From positions 496,001-560,000 of the forward strand of contig NZ_JAMQYE010000002.1 in NCBI RefSeq assembly GCF_023721795.1: DNA of 64,000 nucleotides, read 5' to 3'. Under the pieces are notes generated by a model. It did no database searches and was not told where the DNA came from. It saw nothing but the letters and a program-made list of their open reading frames with translations. The DNA comes from Zeimonas sediminis (GTDB lineage Bacteria > Pseudomonadota > Gammaproteobacteria > Burkholderiales > Burkholderiaceae_E). Made by a program: the position numbers and the translations under genes. Numbering within the stretch: position 1 is the first letter of the stretch; every line of letters begins with the position of its first letter. Positions 18,701 to 26,791 of this stretch are shown piece after piece.

Positions 18701-19476
18701 AGCGTCTCGGCATGCCCGACGAGAAGTGCGTGGTGATCCCGAACGGGATCGATACGGGCCAGTTCGCGGCGTCCGGCGCTTCGTCGGACCGCGAGCGGCT
18801 TCGCGCCGCACTCGGGCTCGGCAGCACCGATTTCGTCTTCCTGAGCGTCGGCTCGGTCAACCACCAGAAGAACCACCTTTCCACGGTCCGCGCGTTCCGC
18901 GCCTGCCTGCGCGAGTGCCCGGACGCCCGGCTGGTGGTTCTCGGCCCGGTGCACGAGAAGGCGCTCCTCGACGAGATGACGGCCTACCTGGCGTCCAACG
19001 GCATCTCCGACCGCGTCTTCTTTCCCGGGGGCGTGGCCAGGCCCGCCGAGTACTACTCGATGGCGGACGCCTTCGTTCACTCGGCGTTCTTCGAGGGCGG
19101 CCCCCTCGCGCTTCTGGAAGCCATTGCCGCGAACCTCCCGGTCGTGGCCGTCGAGACCGGCCTCGCGGGCCACTTCAGGGGCCTGCGGGGCATCCACCTG
19201 GTGCCGCCACACCTGGACGTCTTCGCCTACCGCGGGCACATCACGCAGATGCGCGCCTCGCCCGAGACCGAATCGATGACGGCCGCCGCAATGGTCAGGG
19301 TATGGCGGGAGAGGCAGCGTCCGGACCTGCCGGAGGACGTCATTGAAAGCTTCGACCGGCGAAACGCGTACCGCATGTACATCGAGCTGGTGGACGCCTT
19401 CCTCGCGGGACGCGAGACGCCCGGCGCGTCCGTGCGCCAGGGCTGGCCCGTCCGGCTCGCGGAATACAGAGAATGA
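15715..19476 (+). CDS. Large three-module glycosyltransferase
   Basis: This 1253-residue protein appears to hold three glycosyltransferase modules. Residues 1-280 form a GT2 module (I-V-I-V-S-Y-N-A-S, V-D-N-A-S, N-L-G-F-S-G-G-N-N-V-G, L-L-N-S-D-V), similar to rhamnosyl-type transferases. Residues about 430-800 form a GT4-like module with V-V-V-Y-A-G-G-L-H-K-W and T-K-L-I-E-Y-L-A-M-G. Residues about 855-1245 form a second GT4 module with G-N-F-T-G-G-G-L-E-N-V, V-I-P-N-G-I-D-T and E-G-G-P-L-A-L-L-E-A-I. It could add several sugars of the repeat unit by itself. Specificities cannot be read. It overlaps the wecB start by 4 bases. Confidence 0.88.
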   Translation: MKEKIGIVIVSYNASPAVRSTLASLRRAKNEVASEVILVDNASRDDERPRLRGALERHASEAGLPWRYLQEPRNLGFSGGNNVGIRAFLEDPAVTHVCLLNSDVIVSDRWLDRLVAAGKDIVSAVTNKADSEQCVPVDYAIGLDRCLDEPNESLAAGVFETVDDFSQRWHRAWRGNLLDCDATFFCVLLSRRAIERIGLLDETFFPGGFEDDDYCARARAAGIPVHLARDVFIHHWGSASFGQLRYEYFSENAARNKRYLEQKHGFTWKRRPEKPFVSFAQDVAHALAGGGDRSLQPGFVALYTESLDRLLAHHRDEFARMSAAIARSGVAPAEDLAREIAAVEGHAELGSLWRSVLDDVGAGLASAPCPPALRESVGRRMDALADGVHRLASCNLAMHAHLSAQPQAPAALTGRPPGRLRKALWLLRNGLPFLLKLRGIVFFGGYPYPERENDGYFQRIRAIDRLFDDRWRIYVDSHPLEGQNLWFDLPAPRTLVLRMTGGRKRRLFVKALVMLCALRCRAIYFHSVLRMEESRFGRLMRWPGIRKVIDVHGVVPEEFRLYNDFYSAVLFEAHERLAVRKADCVIVVTEAMNRYLRQKYRDAFRGEAIALPIFPGLAPFREARPYVDGKPVVVYAGGLHKWQQVPKMVDAIGRTYRSCLHRFYCPDPAAVLRMIPDAARDSGSVTVESKSHEELLRRYAECHYGFILRDDIVVNHVACPTKLIEYLAMGIVPIVDCEDIGDFRELGMRFVRLADFVAGRIPDEATRAGMASENFDVYERLRAQRESGAARLRQVLADGAGLGRARAAAAGLARSLLPAGTIRGRAARRLWRTLRGAPGARPAPAAETAAASPTELAPCDVLVQVGNFTGGGLENVVLDLNLALRDAGHRVSLLVLGEAGAAVEAARAQGVPVCVASYSDAAYRHWLRTAAPRLVMSHYSTEGAAACGESRIPLVQVIHNVYMWLDDAQRADFARAAEHTACFVAVSDFARRYSVQRLGMPDEKCVVIPNGIDTGQFAASGASSDRERLRAALGLGSTDFVFLSVGSVNHQKNHLSTVRAFRACLRECPDARLVVLGPVHEKALLDEMTAYLASNGISDRVFFPGGVARPAEYYSMADAFVHSAFFEGGPLALLEAIAANLPVVAVETGLAGHFRGLRGIHLVPPHLDVFAYRGHITQMRASPETESMTAAAMVRVWRERQRPDLPEDVIESFDRRNAYRMYIELVDAFLAGRETPGASVRQGWPVRLAEYRE

Positions 19477-20570
19477 CCAAGGTAATCTGCATCGTCGGCA
19501 CCCGCCCGGAGGCCATCAAGATGGCTCCCGTCATCCGCGCGCTCGCGGCCGAGCCGAGATTCGACGTGCGCGTGCTCGCCACCGCCCAGCACCGGCAGAT
19601 GCTCGATCAGGTGCTCAGGGTCTTCGGCATCGAGCCCGACATCGACCTGGACATCATGCGTCCGAACCAGGGTCTCGCGACGCTGACTGCGCGACTGCTG
19701 CTCGAGCTCGACGGCGTGCTCCTCGCGGAGAAGCCCGACGTCGTGCTCGCGCAGGGAGACACCACCACGGTCATGACGGCTGCGCTCGCGTGCTTCTACC
19801 ACCGGATCCCGTTCGGCCACGTCGAGGCGGGCCTGCGAACCGGCGACCTGTCGAACCCGTTCCCGGAGGAAATGAACCGCGTCGTGGCAGGCAGGCTCGC
19901 GCGCTGGCATTTCGCGCCCACCGAGAGCGCCCGACAGAACCTGCTGCGGGAAGGCGTCAGTGATTCGCAAGTCTGGGTCACCGGAAACACCGTGATCGAC
20001 GCGCTGGTGTCGGTGGCGGACATGCAGCCGGACACCGGGCTGCCGATCGACGACTCGAAGCGCCTGGTCCTCGTCACCTCGCACCGGCGCGAGAATTTCG
20101 GTGCCCCCTTCGAATCGATCTGTCGCGCGGTCCGGGAGATCGCCGACCGCAACGAGGACGTGCAGGTCCTCTACCCGGTGCATCCGAATCCGAACGTGCA
20201 GACCGTGGCCCACCGGACGCTCGGCGACCATCCCCGGATCGTGCTCTGCCCGCCGCTCGACTACCTGCCCTTCGTCGGCGCGATGCAGCGCGCCTACCTG
20301 ATCCTCAGCGACTCCGGCGGCGTCCAGGAAGAGGCGCCGGCGCTGGGCAAGCCGGTGCTCGTGCTGCGGCAGGAGACCGAGCGGCCCGAGGCCGTCGAGG
20401 CCGGCGTCGTCCGGCTCGTCGGGCACGACTTCGACCGGATCGTCGGCGAAGCCCAGCGGCTTCTCGACGATCCGGCGGCCTACGCGGCGATGGCGCGCGG
20501 CGTGTCGCCATACGGCGACGGGCACGCCGCCGGACGGATCGTCGGCGTGCTGCGCGAGCACCTCGGCTGA
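19473..20570 (+). CDS. wecB: UDP-N-acetylglucosamine 2-epimerase (non-hydrolysing)
   Basis: Converts UDP-GlcNAc to UDP-ManNAc. The 365-residue protein has the family signatures G-T-R-P-E-A-I-K-M-A-P at the N-terminus, A-Q-H-R-Q-M-L-D, Q-G-D-T-T-T-V, G-H-V-E-A-G-L-R-T, N-P-F-P-E-E-M-N-R, T-S-H-R-R-E-N, and S-D-S-G-G-V-Q-E-E-A near residue 280. Length is typical. No UDP-ManNAc dehydrogenase (wecC) is found in the window. The polymer may therefore contain ManNAc itself, or further conversion is encoded elsewhere. It starts on the stop codon of the preceding glycosyltransferase (ATGA). Confidence 0.95.
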   Translation: MTKVICIVGTRPEAIKMAPVIRALAAEPRFDVRVLATAQHRQMLDQVLRVFGIEPDIDLDIMRPNQGLATLTARLLLELDGVLLAEKPDVVLAQGDTTTVMTAALACFYHRIPFGHVEAGLRTGDLSNPFPEEMNRVVAGRLARWHFAPTESARQNLLREGVSDSQVWVTGNTVIDALVSVADMQPDTGLPIDDSKRLVLVTSHRRENFGAPFESICRAVREIADRNEDVQVLYPVHPNPNVQTVAHRTLGDHPRIVLCPPLDYLPFVGAMQRAYLILSDSGGVQEEAPALGKPVLVLRQETERPEAVEAGVVRLVGHDFDRIVGEAQRLLDDPAAYAAMARGVSPYGDGHAAGRIVGVLREHLG

Positions 20571-20580
20571 CCGGGTTCCG

Positions 20581-22722
20581 ATGCGGGCGCCGACCCTCGC
20601 GCTGGCTCGGGCGATCGCTGGTGCCGCACGGGCGCTGCCGCTGCCCGCAGCGCTGAAGTGGCGCCTGAAGTCCGCGGTCTTCTCGGCCCTGCCGGCGCCT
20701 CTGCCGGCCATCCGGATGTACCGGAACTGGTGGCTCGCCCGCGAGAACGTCGAGACCCTGCTCGGCCTGCGGCCGCGACGGCAGGCGCTGGACGCCTCGC
20801 TGGCCGGCTTCCCGTCTCCCGAGCGGGGGGAGATCCCCTGGGCGGCGTATGCGCGCCATCGCGCGCGGCTCGGCGCCGCGTTGTGCCCCCAGCCGGGACG
20901 GCGCAGCCTGTCGAAGGCGGCGCGGGCGGCCGCCTGGTTCGCTGCGGCCGGTCCGGAAGCCGACGCTTTCGAGGCGGTCGACGACGCGCGCTTCGTCGCC
21001 TACCTCGGACAAACGCTGCCGAAGCTGCCCCGGGTCACTCGGGCGCGTGCCTTCGCCTGCCAGGACGCGCCCTGGCGCGAGGGCCCGCTCGAGACGGGCG
21101 CGGCCGCCTCGTCGGCCAGCCCGCGATTCTCGATCCTCACGCTGTTCTTCCGGCACCTCGGGCACTTCGAGGCCTGCGCGGGCTCGGTCGACCTGCTGGC
21201 CGCCCGCAGCCCGGACGCCTTCGCCGAGTGGCTCGTCGTCAACGACGACCCCGGGGTTTCGCCCGGGGAACTGCTGTCCCGGATCCCTGCCCGGCTGCGC
21301 CCTCGCGCGCGCCTGGTTTCCGACGGCCGAAACCTGGGCATCGCCCGCCGGCACAACCAGGCCATCGACCTGGTTGCGGGCGAATGGACGGTCTTCCTCG
21401 ACTGCGACGACCTGGTCATGCCGCACGCGCTCGAGGTCCTCGGCGACCGGATCGCGCGCGAGCCGACGGCGCGATACCTGAGTTCGGCGATGATCGACAT
21501 CGACGAGCACGGCCACGTGTTCCGCTACCGGCGCCGGACCGTCGGCCCGGAGAGCCTGCTCTCGCTCGGCATGACGGCGGGTCATCTCAAGGCTATCCGC
21601 ACCGACGCGCTGCGCGAGTACCGCTTCCTCGAAGGCGTCGACGGGTGCCAGGACTACGAGCTGGCCCTGAGAATGTCCGAGCGGGAGGAACTCCTCTTCC
21701 TGCCCGACTTTCTCTACGCCTATCGCTGGCATTCGCGGACGCAATCGGTCTCGCAGAACCTTCGCCAGGAGCTCACCACGGAGGTGATCCTGCAACGATT
21801 CTTCCTGCAACGCGCGGCGGGGGGCGTCGCGAGTCCTGCAGCCACGCCGCCGCAGGCCGCACCCGGCGCCGCGGCTGGCGCCGCGGATGGCGAAGTCGCC
21901 GCGTGCCGGATCTTCGCGATCGTGGCGACCGACGGCAGCGACGCCGCCGGCCTGCGGCGCTCGGTGTCGTCCGCCCTCCTGCAGTGGTCGGGACTCGAGT
22001 GCGTCGTGGTCGTGGCCGGCGGCGAACCGGCGCTCGAGGCGGTGCGCCGCGACCTTGCAGCGGAGCTCGCCGGCGCTGTTCGACTCGTTGCCGCGCCGGA
22101 CATGCCGGCGGACGCCGCGTGGCTCGCTGCCCTTTCGGACGCGCGGGTCGCGGGCGCGCTGCCTGAGGCCACGGGGATCGTGCCGCTGCGCTGCGGAGAC
22201 GTGCTGTACCCCGGCTTCGGGGCGGCGATGGCCGAGGCGCTCGCGGCCACCGACGCCGACGTGATCTGCGCCCGCGGCAACACCCGGCGCGAGGGCCGGC
22301 ACGCCCAGGCGGGAGCGTCGACCTTCCCGAGCGCCCTGATGCTGCTGCGCGAGTGCACACCGCCCACCGCGCCCTGCATCCGCCTGGCAGCCCTGAAGCA
22401 GCTCGACACCGCGCGGCGCGGCGATGACGGGCGCTCGCCGAGGGGGCTGCTGCTCGGCCTGCTGGCGGCCGATCGCCGCTTCCTCTTCCTTTCCGACACG
22501 CTCTCCGAGAGCTGGGCGGACGGTGGCGAGGCAGCGAGCGGCGGGGACTCGGGCGCAGACGCCCTCGGGCCCGCGGCCGTCGAGGCCGCGCGCGCAATGG
22601 GCCTCGACGCGGTCTGCCGCCACATGCTCGATGCACCGCTCCAGGAGATCGACGGTCCGGACGCCGAGCGGCTGGCCGGGAAGCTGAAGGCCTCGCTCGC
22701 GCCGGCCCTCGGAGCCCGCTGA
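20581..22722 (+). CDS. GT2 glycosyltransferase with second, degenerate module
   Basis: A 713-residue protein. After about 175 residues of helical N-terminal region with no recognised domain comes a GT2 domain (about 180-410): S-I-L-T-L-F-F-R-H-L, N-L-G-I-A-R-R-H-N-Q-A, and the metal-binding F-L-D-C-D-D-L-V. It ends with Y-A-Y-R-W-H-S. Residues about 435-690 look like a second glycosyltransferase-A-type fold (I-F-A-I-V-A-T-D-G-S and L-R-C-G-D-V-L-Y-P-G), but the usual D-x-D is replaced by C-G-D, so this half may be inactive or structural. It precedes another GT2 gene with a 1-base stop/start overlap. Substrates unknown. Confidence 0.83.
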   Translation: MRAPTLALARAIAGAARALPLPAALKWRLKSAVFSALPAPLPAIRMYRNWWLARENVETLLGLRPRRQALDASLAGFPSPERGEIPWAAYARHRARLGAALCPQPGRRSLSKAARAAAWFAAAGPEADAFEAVDDARFVAYLGQTLPKLPRVTRARAFACQDAPWREGPLETGAAASSASPRFSILTLFFRHLGHFEACAGSVDLLAARSPDAFAEWLVVNDDPGVSPGELLSRIPARLRPRARLVSDGRNLGIARRHNQAIDLVAGEWTVFLDCDDLVMPHALEVLGDRIAREPTARYLSSAMIDIDEHGHVFRYRRRTVGPESLLSLGMTAGHLKAIRTDALREYRFLEGVDGCQDYELALRMSEREELLFLPDFLYAYRWHSRTQSVSQNLRQELTTEVILQRFFLQRAAGGVASPAATPPQAAPGAAAGAADGEVAACRIFAIVATDGSDAAGLRRSVSSALLQWSGLECVVVVAGGEPALEAVRRDLAAELAGAVRLVAAPDMPADAAWLAALSDARVAGALPEATGIVPLRCGDVLYPGFGAAMAEALAATDADVICARGNTRREGRHAQAGASTFPSALMLLRECTPPTAPCIRLAALKQLDTARRGDDGRSPRGLLLGLLAADRRFLFLSDTLSESWADGGEAASGGDSGADALGPAAVEAARAMGLDAVCRHMLDAPLQEIDGPDAERLAGKLKASLAPALGAR

Positions 22723-23753
22723 TGCGCCGGCCGGCAAGCCCGCTGGAACCCACGGTGTCGGTCGTGCTGCCCGTCTACCTTGGCGGCCCGGACGCACGCG
22801 ACCTGCGACTGCTGCTGCGCGCGCTGGACTCCGCGATCGAGCAGGACTATCCGTCCGAGTGGGAGATCGTCCTGGTCGACGACGGCAGTCCCGTGCCGGT
22901 CCGGGACCTGCTCTCAGGGGCGCCCGCCGGGCGGCACCCGCGGCTGCGGACGGTTAGGATGGCGGCCAATTGCGGCCTGGTCCACGCGCTGAACGCGGGC
23001 CTCGCGAACGCCCGCTTCGACCTCGTCGCGCGGCTGGACGCCGACGACGCCTGGATGCCCGGGAAGGTCGCTCGCCAGCTCGCCCGCTTCGCGCGCAACC
23101 CCGACCTGACGCTGGTCGCCACGGGAATGCGCGTCGTGTTCGACTCGGGCGCACCGCCCTTCGACGACATCCGTCGGGACGGCTGGCCGGAGATACTCCG
23201 CTTCGCCGTCGAGCGCGGCTGCCCTTTCCCGCACGGCAGCGTGCTCGCCCGGCGGGACGTCTACCTCGCGCTGGGCGGGTATTCGCACTCGGCAGCGGTG
23301 CGTCACGCCGAGGACTTCGACCTGTGGGCGCGCTGGATCCGCTTCTTCGAACCTGCCATGATCGAAGAATGCCTGTACGAGTACCGCGTGAGCGCGGGCT
23401 CGGTGTCCAGCGTGCACGCGCAGGCCCAGGCCGCTGCCACGCAGGCGACGCTCGACGCGCTTCGCGCCCACACCGGCCTGGCGGACTGCCCGGGCAACGT
23501 GCGCGCGCTGGGGCGGGCCCTGGGCGTCGATGCGATCGGGGCCGGGCTGGCAGCCACGCGCATCTGGAAGCATCGCCCGGCTTCCTGGCTCCTGCCGGCC
23601 GACGCGATCGATCCGCTGCGCGCGCTGCTGCCCGATCGACGGCTGATCGAAGCGCCGCGCGGATCGAGCGCCGCCCCACTCTGCGCGGGCCGGCTTCCGG
23701 TCTTTCCCGGGCAGGCGGCGCCGAACGATCCCAGACTGGTCGAGGTCTATTGA
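22722..23753 (+). CDS. GT2 family glycosyltransferase
   Basis: A 343-residue inverting glycosyltransferase candidate of the surface-polysaccharide locus, presumably acting on the cytoplasmic side of the inner membrane. GT2 features: S-V-V-L-P-V-Y near residue 12, I-V-L-V-D-D-G-S near 48, N-C-G-L-V-H-A-L-N-A-G and the metal-binding R-L-D-A-D-D-A-W. The acceptor half has F-P-H-G-S-V-L-A-R and A-E-D-F-D-L-W, the usual E-D-x-D-L catalytic-base region. The C-terminal 100 residues are unremarkable. Its TGA stop shares one base with the next start. Donor and acceptor are unknown. Confidence 0.9.
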   Translation: MRRPASPLEPTVSVVLPVYLGGPDARDLRLLLRALDSAIEQDYPSEWEIVLVDDGSPVPVRDLLSGAPAGRHPRLRTVRMAANCGLVHALNAGLANARFDLVARLDADDAWMPGKVARQLARFARNPDLTLVATGMRVVFDSGAPPFDDIRRDGWPEILRFAVERGCPFPHGSVLARRDVYLALGGYSHSAAVRHAEDFDLWARWIRFFEPAMIEECLYEYRVSAGSVSSVHAQAQAAATQATLDALRAHTGLADCPGNVRALGRALGVDAIGAGLAATRIWKHRPASWLLPADAIDPLRALLPDRRLIEAPRGSSAAPLCAGRLPVFPGQAAPNDPRLVEVY

Positions 23754-24088
23754 TGAATTCCGCAGGAGAACCGCCGGAAGACGGCGAGGAAGGGCAGCCC
23801 GAGGCGAGTTCGCCGGCGCGCGAGCGGCTCGCCGCCGCGCTGCGCCGCTGCCAGGAGTCCCTGGAACGGGCCGAGCTCGCGAACGGGGAGCTCGTGGCGC
23901 GGGAGCTGGGCGCGACCGCCCGGGCTCGCGCGGCCGAAGCGGAGCTCGGGCAACGGGTCGGGCGACTGGAGGCGGAGGTCTCGACCCTGCGAAGCGAACT
24001 CGAGGCGATGCGAGCGAGCCGATCGTGGCTGACGCAACCGCTTCGCGCGGCGACGACCGCCATCAGGCGGCTCGCGGGCCGCTCATGA
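23753..24088 (+). CDS. Small coiled-coil protein with basic amphipathic tail
   Basis: A 111-residue protein whose ATG overlaps the previous stop. The first 20 residues are acidic (several Glu, Asp and Pro). Residues about 20-85 form a Leu/Ala/Glu/Arg heptad-rich coiled coil. The end S-R-S-W-L-T-Q-P-L-R followed by A-I-R-R-L-A-G-R-S is the C-terminal tail seen on many O-antigen glycosyltransferases and methyltransferases, but here it stands alone without a catalytic domain. It may be a scaffold or length-measuring partner, or a fragment split from a larger enzyme. Its TGA lies within TCATGA, which also holds the stop of the convergent gene. Coding character and overlap favour a real gene. Confidence 0.65.
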   Translation: MNSAGEPPEDGEEGQPEASSPARERLAAALRRCQESLERAELANGELVARELGATARARAAEAELGQRVGRLEAEVSTLRSELEAMRASRSWLTQPLRAATTAIRRLAGRS

Positions 24089-25573
24089 AAGGCCACGAGG
24101 GCCGGAGACGGCCCGCAGGGCGTCCGCCGGCGGCTGCGCAATGCCCTCGCTGCCCGGCTCCTCGCTGAGCACGCGGAGCGTTCCCTGCGGGAGTCTCTCG
24201 GCGAGCGCAAGCGCCTCGGCAAGGTCCGTTCCGTCGGCGTGCAGGAACAGGCGCGCCCCGGAGGCGAGCGCGACGCCGTGCCTGGCCAGCACGTCCAGGA
24301 CGAGGCCGCCGCCGAAGAGGTGCACGATCGCCGGCGGCCTCTGAAGCAGCAGGCGCGCGACCAGGAGCGGCCGGCGCCAGGCGTCGACGTCGCCGACCTC
24401 GATCGCCCACCGACGCTCCTCGCCGCCCTGGTTCAGGCGCAGCGGCCAGCTGGCGCCGGTCGCGCTCACGCCCAGCACGATCGCGGCCGCGCCCTTCTCG
24501 CGCAAGGCCGCGTACGCGCGCGCGGCCCGTGCCGCCCCCGGCGCAGCCGGATCCGCGTCGCAGACGACGACTTGCGGAACGCCGGCCGGCCAGCGGGCGA
24601 GCGCTTCGCAGAAGGCCCGCCCAAGCGGGGAGAAGACGCGGGCCCAGTCCCAGGGCACGAACTCTCGCACGCGCTGCGCGGTGGGCTCCAGGAGCGGCTC
24701 GATCGAGGCCACGGCAGTCATGTCCCCGAGGAAGGCCGGATCCGAGAACGCCTGGTCCAGATACGCCGCATCGTCCAGCGGGGGCGGACAGACGCGGTCC
24801 GCCCCTCCCGCGGCGGCTGCCACGCGATCGGCGATCCAATCGAATCCGGCCGAGGGCCGCACGATCGCCGAGTCGGCGATCTCGCGCAGCATCCTGGAGC
24901 CGCTGTGCTTGCGGCGGATGTAGACCCTCGTCCCGGCCACGACGCGGTGCCGGACACCCGACGCGAGCGTGACCAGGTTCCAGTCCCAGTCCTCGAATCC
25001 GAAACCCGAGCCCTCGGCGTGCGGGCGGTACGGAAACCTCAGCATCGTCTCGCGGTCCACGACGACCGGTGCGGTCCAGTAGTTGTGCTCGACGAAGTTC
25101 TCGGCACGCCAGCAGGGATCGTCGGGCGACACGTGCCGCGACAGCACGTGCGCCGCGTCGAAGACCACGTTCCACTCCGGATGAAGGACCACCGGCGCCC
25201 CGGGATCGAGCTCCGATCTCGCCCGCACCGCCTCGGCAAGCCAGTTCCCGGACACGAGGTCGTCGCAGTCGATGAACGCGAGGAGCCCGCCGCTTGCCAC
25301 GCGAGCGCCATGATTGCGGGCAGGGGCGGGATCGCCGAAGTCGACCGTCTCGATGCGATCCACGAGCTCGGACTGCTCCTCGAAAAACTCGGCGGTGGCC
25401 CGGTCAGGCCGATCGAGAACGACGACGAGTTCGCAGGCGACGCCCCTGGCCAGCGCTGCGTCGGCAGCGCGCACCACGCTGCGCAGGGTCTTGTGGGCGA
25501 GGCGCCCTTCCCGGTGGCCGTTCATGACGACGGTCAGTCGGAGGGGTTCGGCCGGTTCGATGCCTCGAGACAT
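24083..25573 (-). CDS. GT2 glycosyltransferase with unknown C-terminal half (opposite strand)
   Basis: A 496-residue protein, the only gene on the minus strand within the polysaccharide locus. The GT2 part (about 10-240) has L-T-V-V-M-N-G-H-R-E, E-L-V-V-V-L-D-R-P-D, P-A-P-A-R-N-H-G and the D-x-D region F-I-D-C-D-D-L-V-S-G-N-W. The C-terminal half (about 320-496) is predicted alpha/beta (V-V-V-C-D-A-D, I-V-H-L-F-G-G-G) and may be a degenerate glycosyltransferase-B-type domain; I do not recognise it. Its last 6 bases overlap the end of the convergent small gene. It reads away from the next gene with a 102-base divergent spacer. Confidence 0.85.
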   Translation of the reverse strand: MSRGIEPAEPLRLTVVMNGHREGRLAHKTLRSVVRAADAALARGVACELVVVLDRPDRATAEFFEEQSELVDRIETVDFGDPAPARNHGARVASGGLLAFIDCDDLVSGNWLAEAVRARSELDPGAPVVLHPEWNVVFDAAHVLSRHVSPDDPCWRAENFVEHNYWTAPVVVDRETMLRFPYRPHAEGSGFGFEDWDWNLVTLASGVRHRVVAGTRVYIRRKHSGSRMLREIADSAIVRPSAGFDWIADRVAAAAGGADRVCPPPLDDAAYLDQAFSDPAFLGDMTAVASIEPLLEPTAQRVREFVPWDWARVFSPLGRAFCEALARWPAGVPQVVVCDADPAAPGAARAARAYAALREKGAAAIVLGVSATGASWPLRLNQGGEERRWAIEVGDVDAWRRPLLVARLLLQRPPAIVHLFGGGLVLDVLARHGVALASGARLFLHADGTDLAEALALAERLPQGTLRVLSEEPGSEGIAQPPADALRAVSGPRGLS

Positions 25574-25579
25574 TTGTCG

Positions 25580-25585
25580 TAAAAT
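25580..25585 (+). promoter_or_regulatory. Candidate -10 for a second rightward O-antigen operon
   Basis: TAAAAT within TCG-TAAAAT-CC lies about 90 bases before the start codon at 25676, inside the spacer between divergent glycosyltransferase genes. A poor -35-like TTCGAT lies about 17 bases upstream, inside the 5' end of the minus-strand gene. Because that gene interrupts the rightward series, a fresh promoter is needed here. Confidence 0.4.
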
Positions 25586-25675
25586 CCGCCCACTTGAAAA
25601 TCAGGTCGGAGAGCGTGCACCGCGGATTGCCGATGCCGCCGCCGTCGACCGGGAAACTCCCCGATCTTAGTCTCG

Positions 25676-26791
25676 ATGAGCCCCACGGCGATGCCTTCGC
25701 CGGCCCGCCGACCTGCAGACTCCACCACATTGTCCCGCCCGTCAGTGACAGTCCCCTCGGTTGCCGTCATCACCCGGACGAAGAACCGGCCGATGCTGCT
25801 GCGGCGGGCGATCGCCAGCGTGCTCGGCCAGACGGCCGAAGACTGGGTGCACGTGCTGGTCAACGATGGGGGGGACCCGGCCCCGATCGATTCGCTGGTC
25901 GCCGAACACGCCGATCGCTACGCCGGGCGGGCGATCGTCGTTCACCACGAACGCTGCCTGGGCATGGAGGCCGCGTCGAACGCGGGAATCCTGGCCTGCG
26001 ATTCGCGATTCATCGCGATCCACGACGACGACGACAGCTGGCATCCGGCCTTCCTCGAGCGGCTCCTGGCGCGGCTCGGCGAAGCGGGCGCGCCGACCGT
26101 ACAGGGCGCCGTCTGCCACTCGGAAATCGTGACCGAAGTCATCGACGGCGATCGCATCGTCGAGATCGGACGCAGACCGTTCAATCCCGAACTGGCCACC
26201 ATCAGCCTTGCGCGGCTCGCGAGCGGCAACCTCTTCCCGCCGATCTCCTTCCTGTTCTCCCGCCGGGCATACGAGCGCGCGGGCCCCTTCGACGAGTCGT
26301 TGCCGGTGCTCGGGGACTGGGACTTCAACCTTCGGTTCGCGCGCGGCTTCGACATCGAGGTGCTGCCCGAGATTCTCGCCTGCTGGCACCACCGCGAATC
26401 CGCGGTCGGCAGCGAGCTCGACAACTCGTTCCAGGGCCCCGACCGCCCCCACGATCGGATCCGCTCGCTGATCGTGAACCGCGCGATCCGCCGGGCGATG
26501 GGCGATCCCGATACGTCGACGGGCCGCCTGTTCGCCAGCGCGGAGCAGATCGACTACGCGAGGGCGCTGATCGAGCGGTCCAACGCAGCGCAGCTCGAGC
26601 ACCTGCGGGGCCTGATCGAGCAGTCGGGCGCGGCCCGCGCCGAGGCGCAGTTGAAGGCCCTTGCCGAGATCCGCCAGGAGATCGCCAGGATCGAAGTGCA
26701 GGTGGCGCCGCTTCGCGAGGCCGTCGAGCGCGCCAGGGCGATCTCCTCGCGCGCCCCCTTCCGCTGGCTGAAACGCCTGCTCGGCGCATGA
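25676..26791 (+). CDS. GT2 glycosyltransferase with coiled-coil C-terminus
   Basis: A 371-residue protein. The GT2 domain (about 28-250) has V-A-V-I-T-R-T-K-N-R-P, H-V-L-V-N-D-G-G, N-A-G-I and the metal-binding I-H-D-D-D-D-S-W, with G-D-W-D-F-N as the likely catalytic-base region. Residues about 285-355 form a helical coiled coil, followed by the tail F-R-W-L-K-R-L-L. The first ATG gives a 27-residue leader rich in Ser and Pro before the domain, so a start a few codons downstream is possible. Its stop overlaps the next start (ATGA). Sugar specificity is unknown. Confidence 0.88.
   Translation: MSPTAMPSPARRPADSTTLSRPSVTVPSVAVITRTKNRPMLLRRAIASVLGQTAEDWVHVLVNDGGDPAPIDSLVAEHADRYAGRAIVVHHERCLGMEAASNAGILACDSRFIAIHDDDDSWHPAFLERLLARLGEAGAPTVQGAVCHSEIVTEVIDGDRIVEIGRRPFNPELATISLARLASGNLFPPISFLFSRRAYERAGPFDESLPVLGDWDFNLRFARGFDIEVLPEILACWHHRESAVGSELDNSFQGPDRPHDRIRSLIVNRAIRRAMGDPDTSTGRLFASAEQIDYARALIERSNAAQLEHLRGLIEQSGAARAEAQLKALAEIRQEIARIEVQVAPLREAVERARAISSRAPFRWLKRLLGA

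Noticed and set aside
25594-26787. Long upstream extension of the 836-residue glycosyltransferase frame
   Set aside because: It runs through the preceding GT2 gene in another frame; protein similarity starts only at the ATG overlapping the previous stop.
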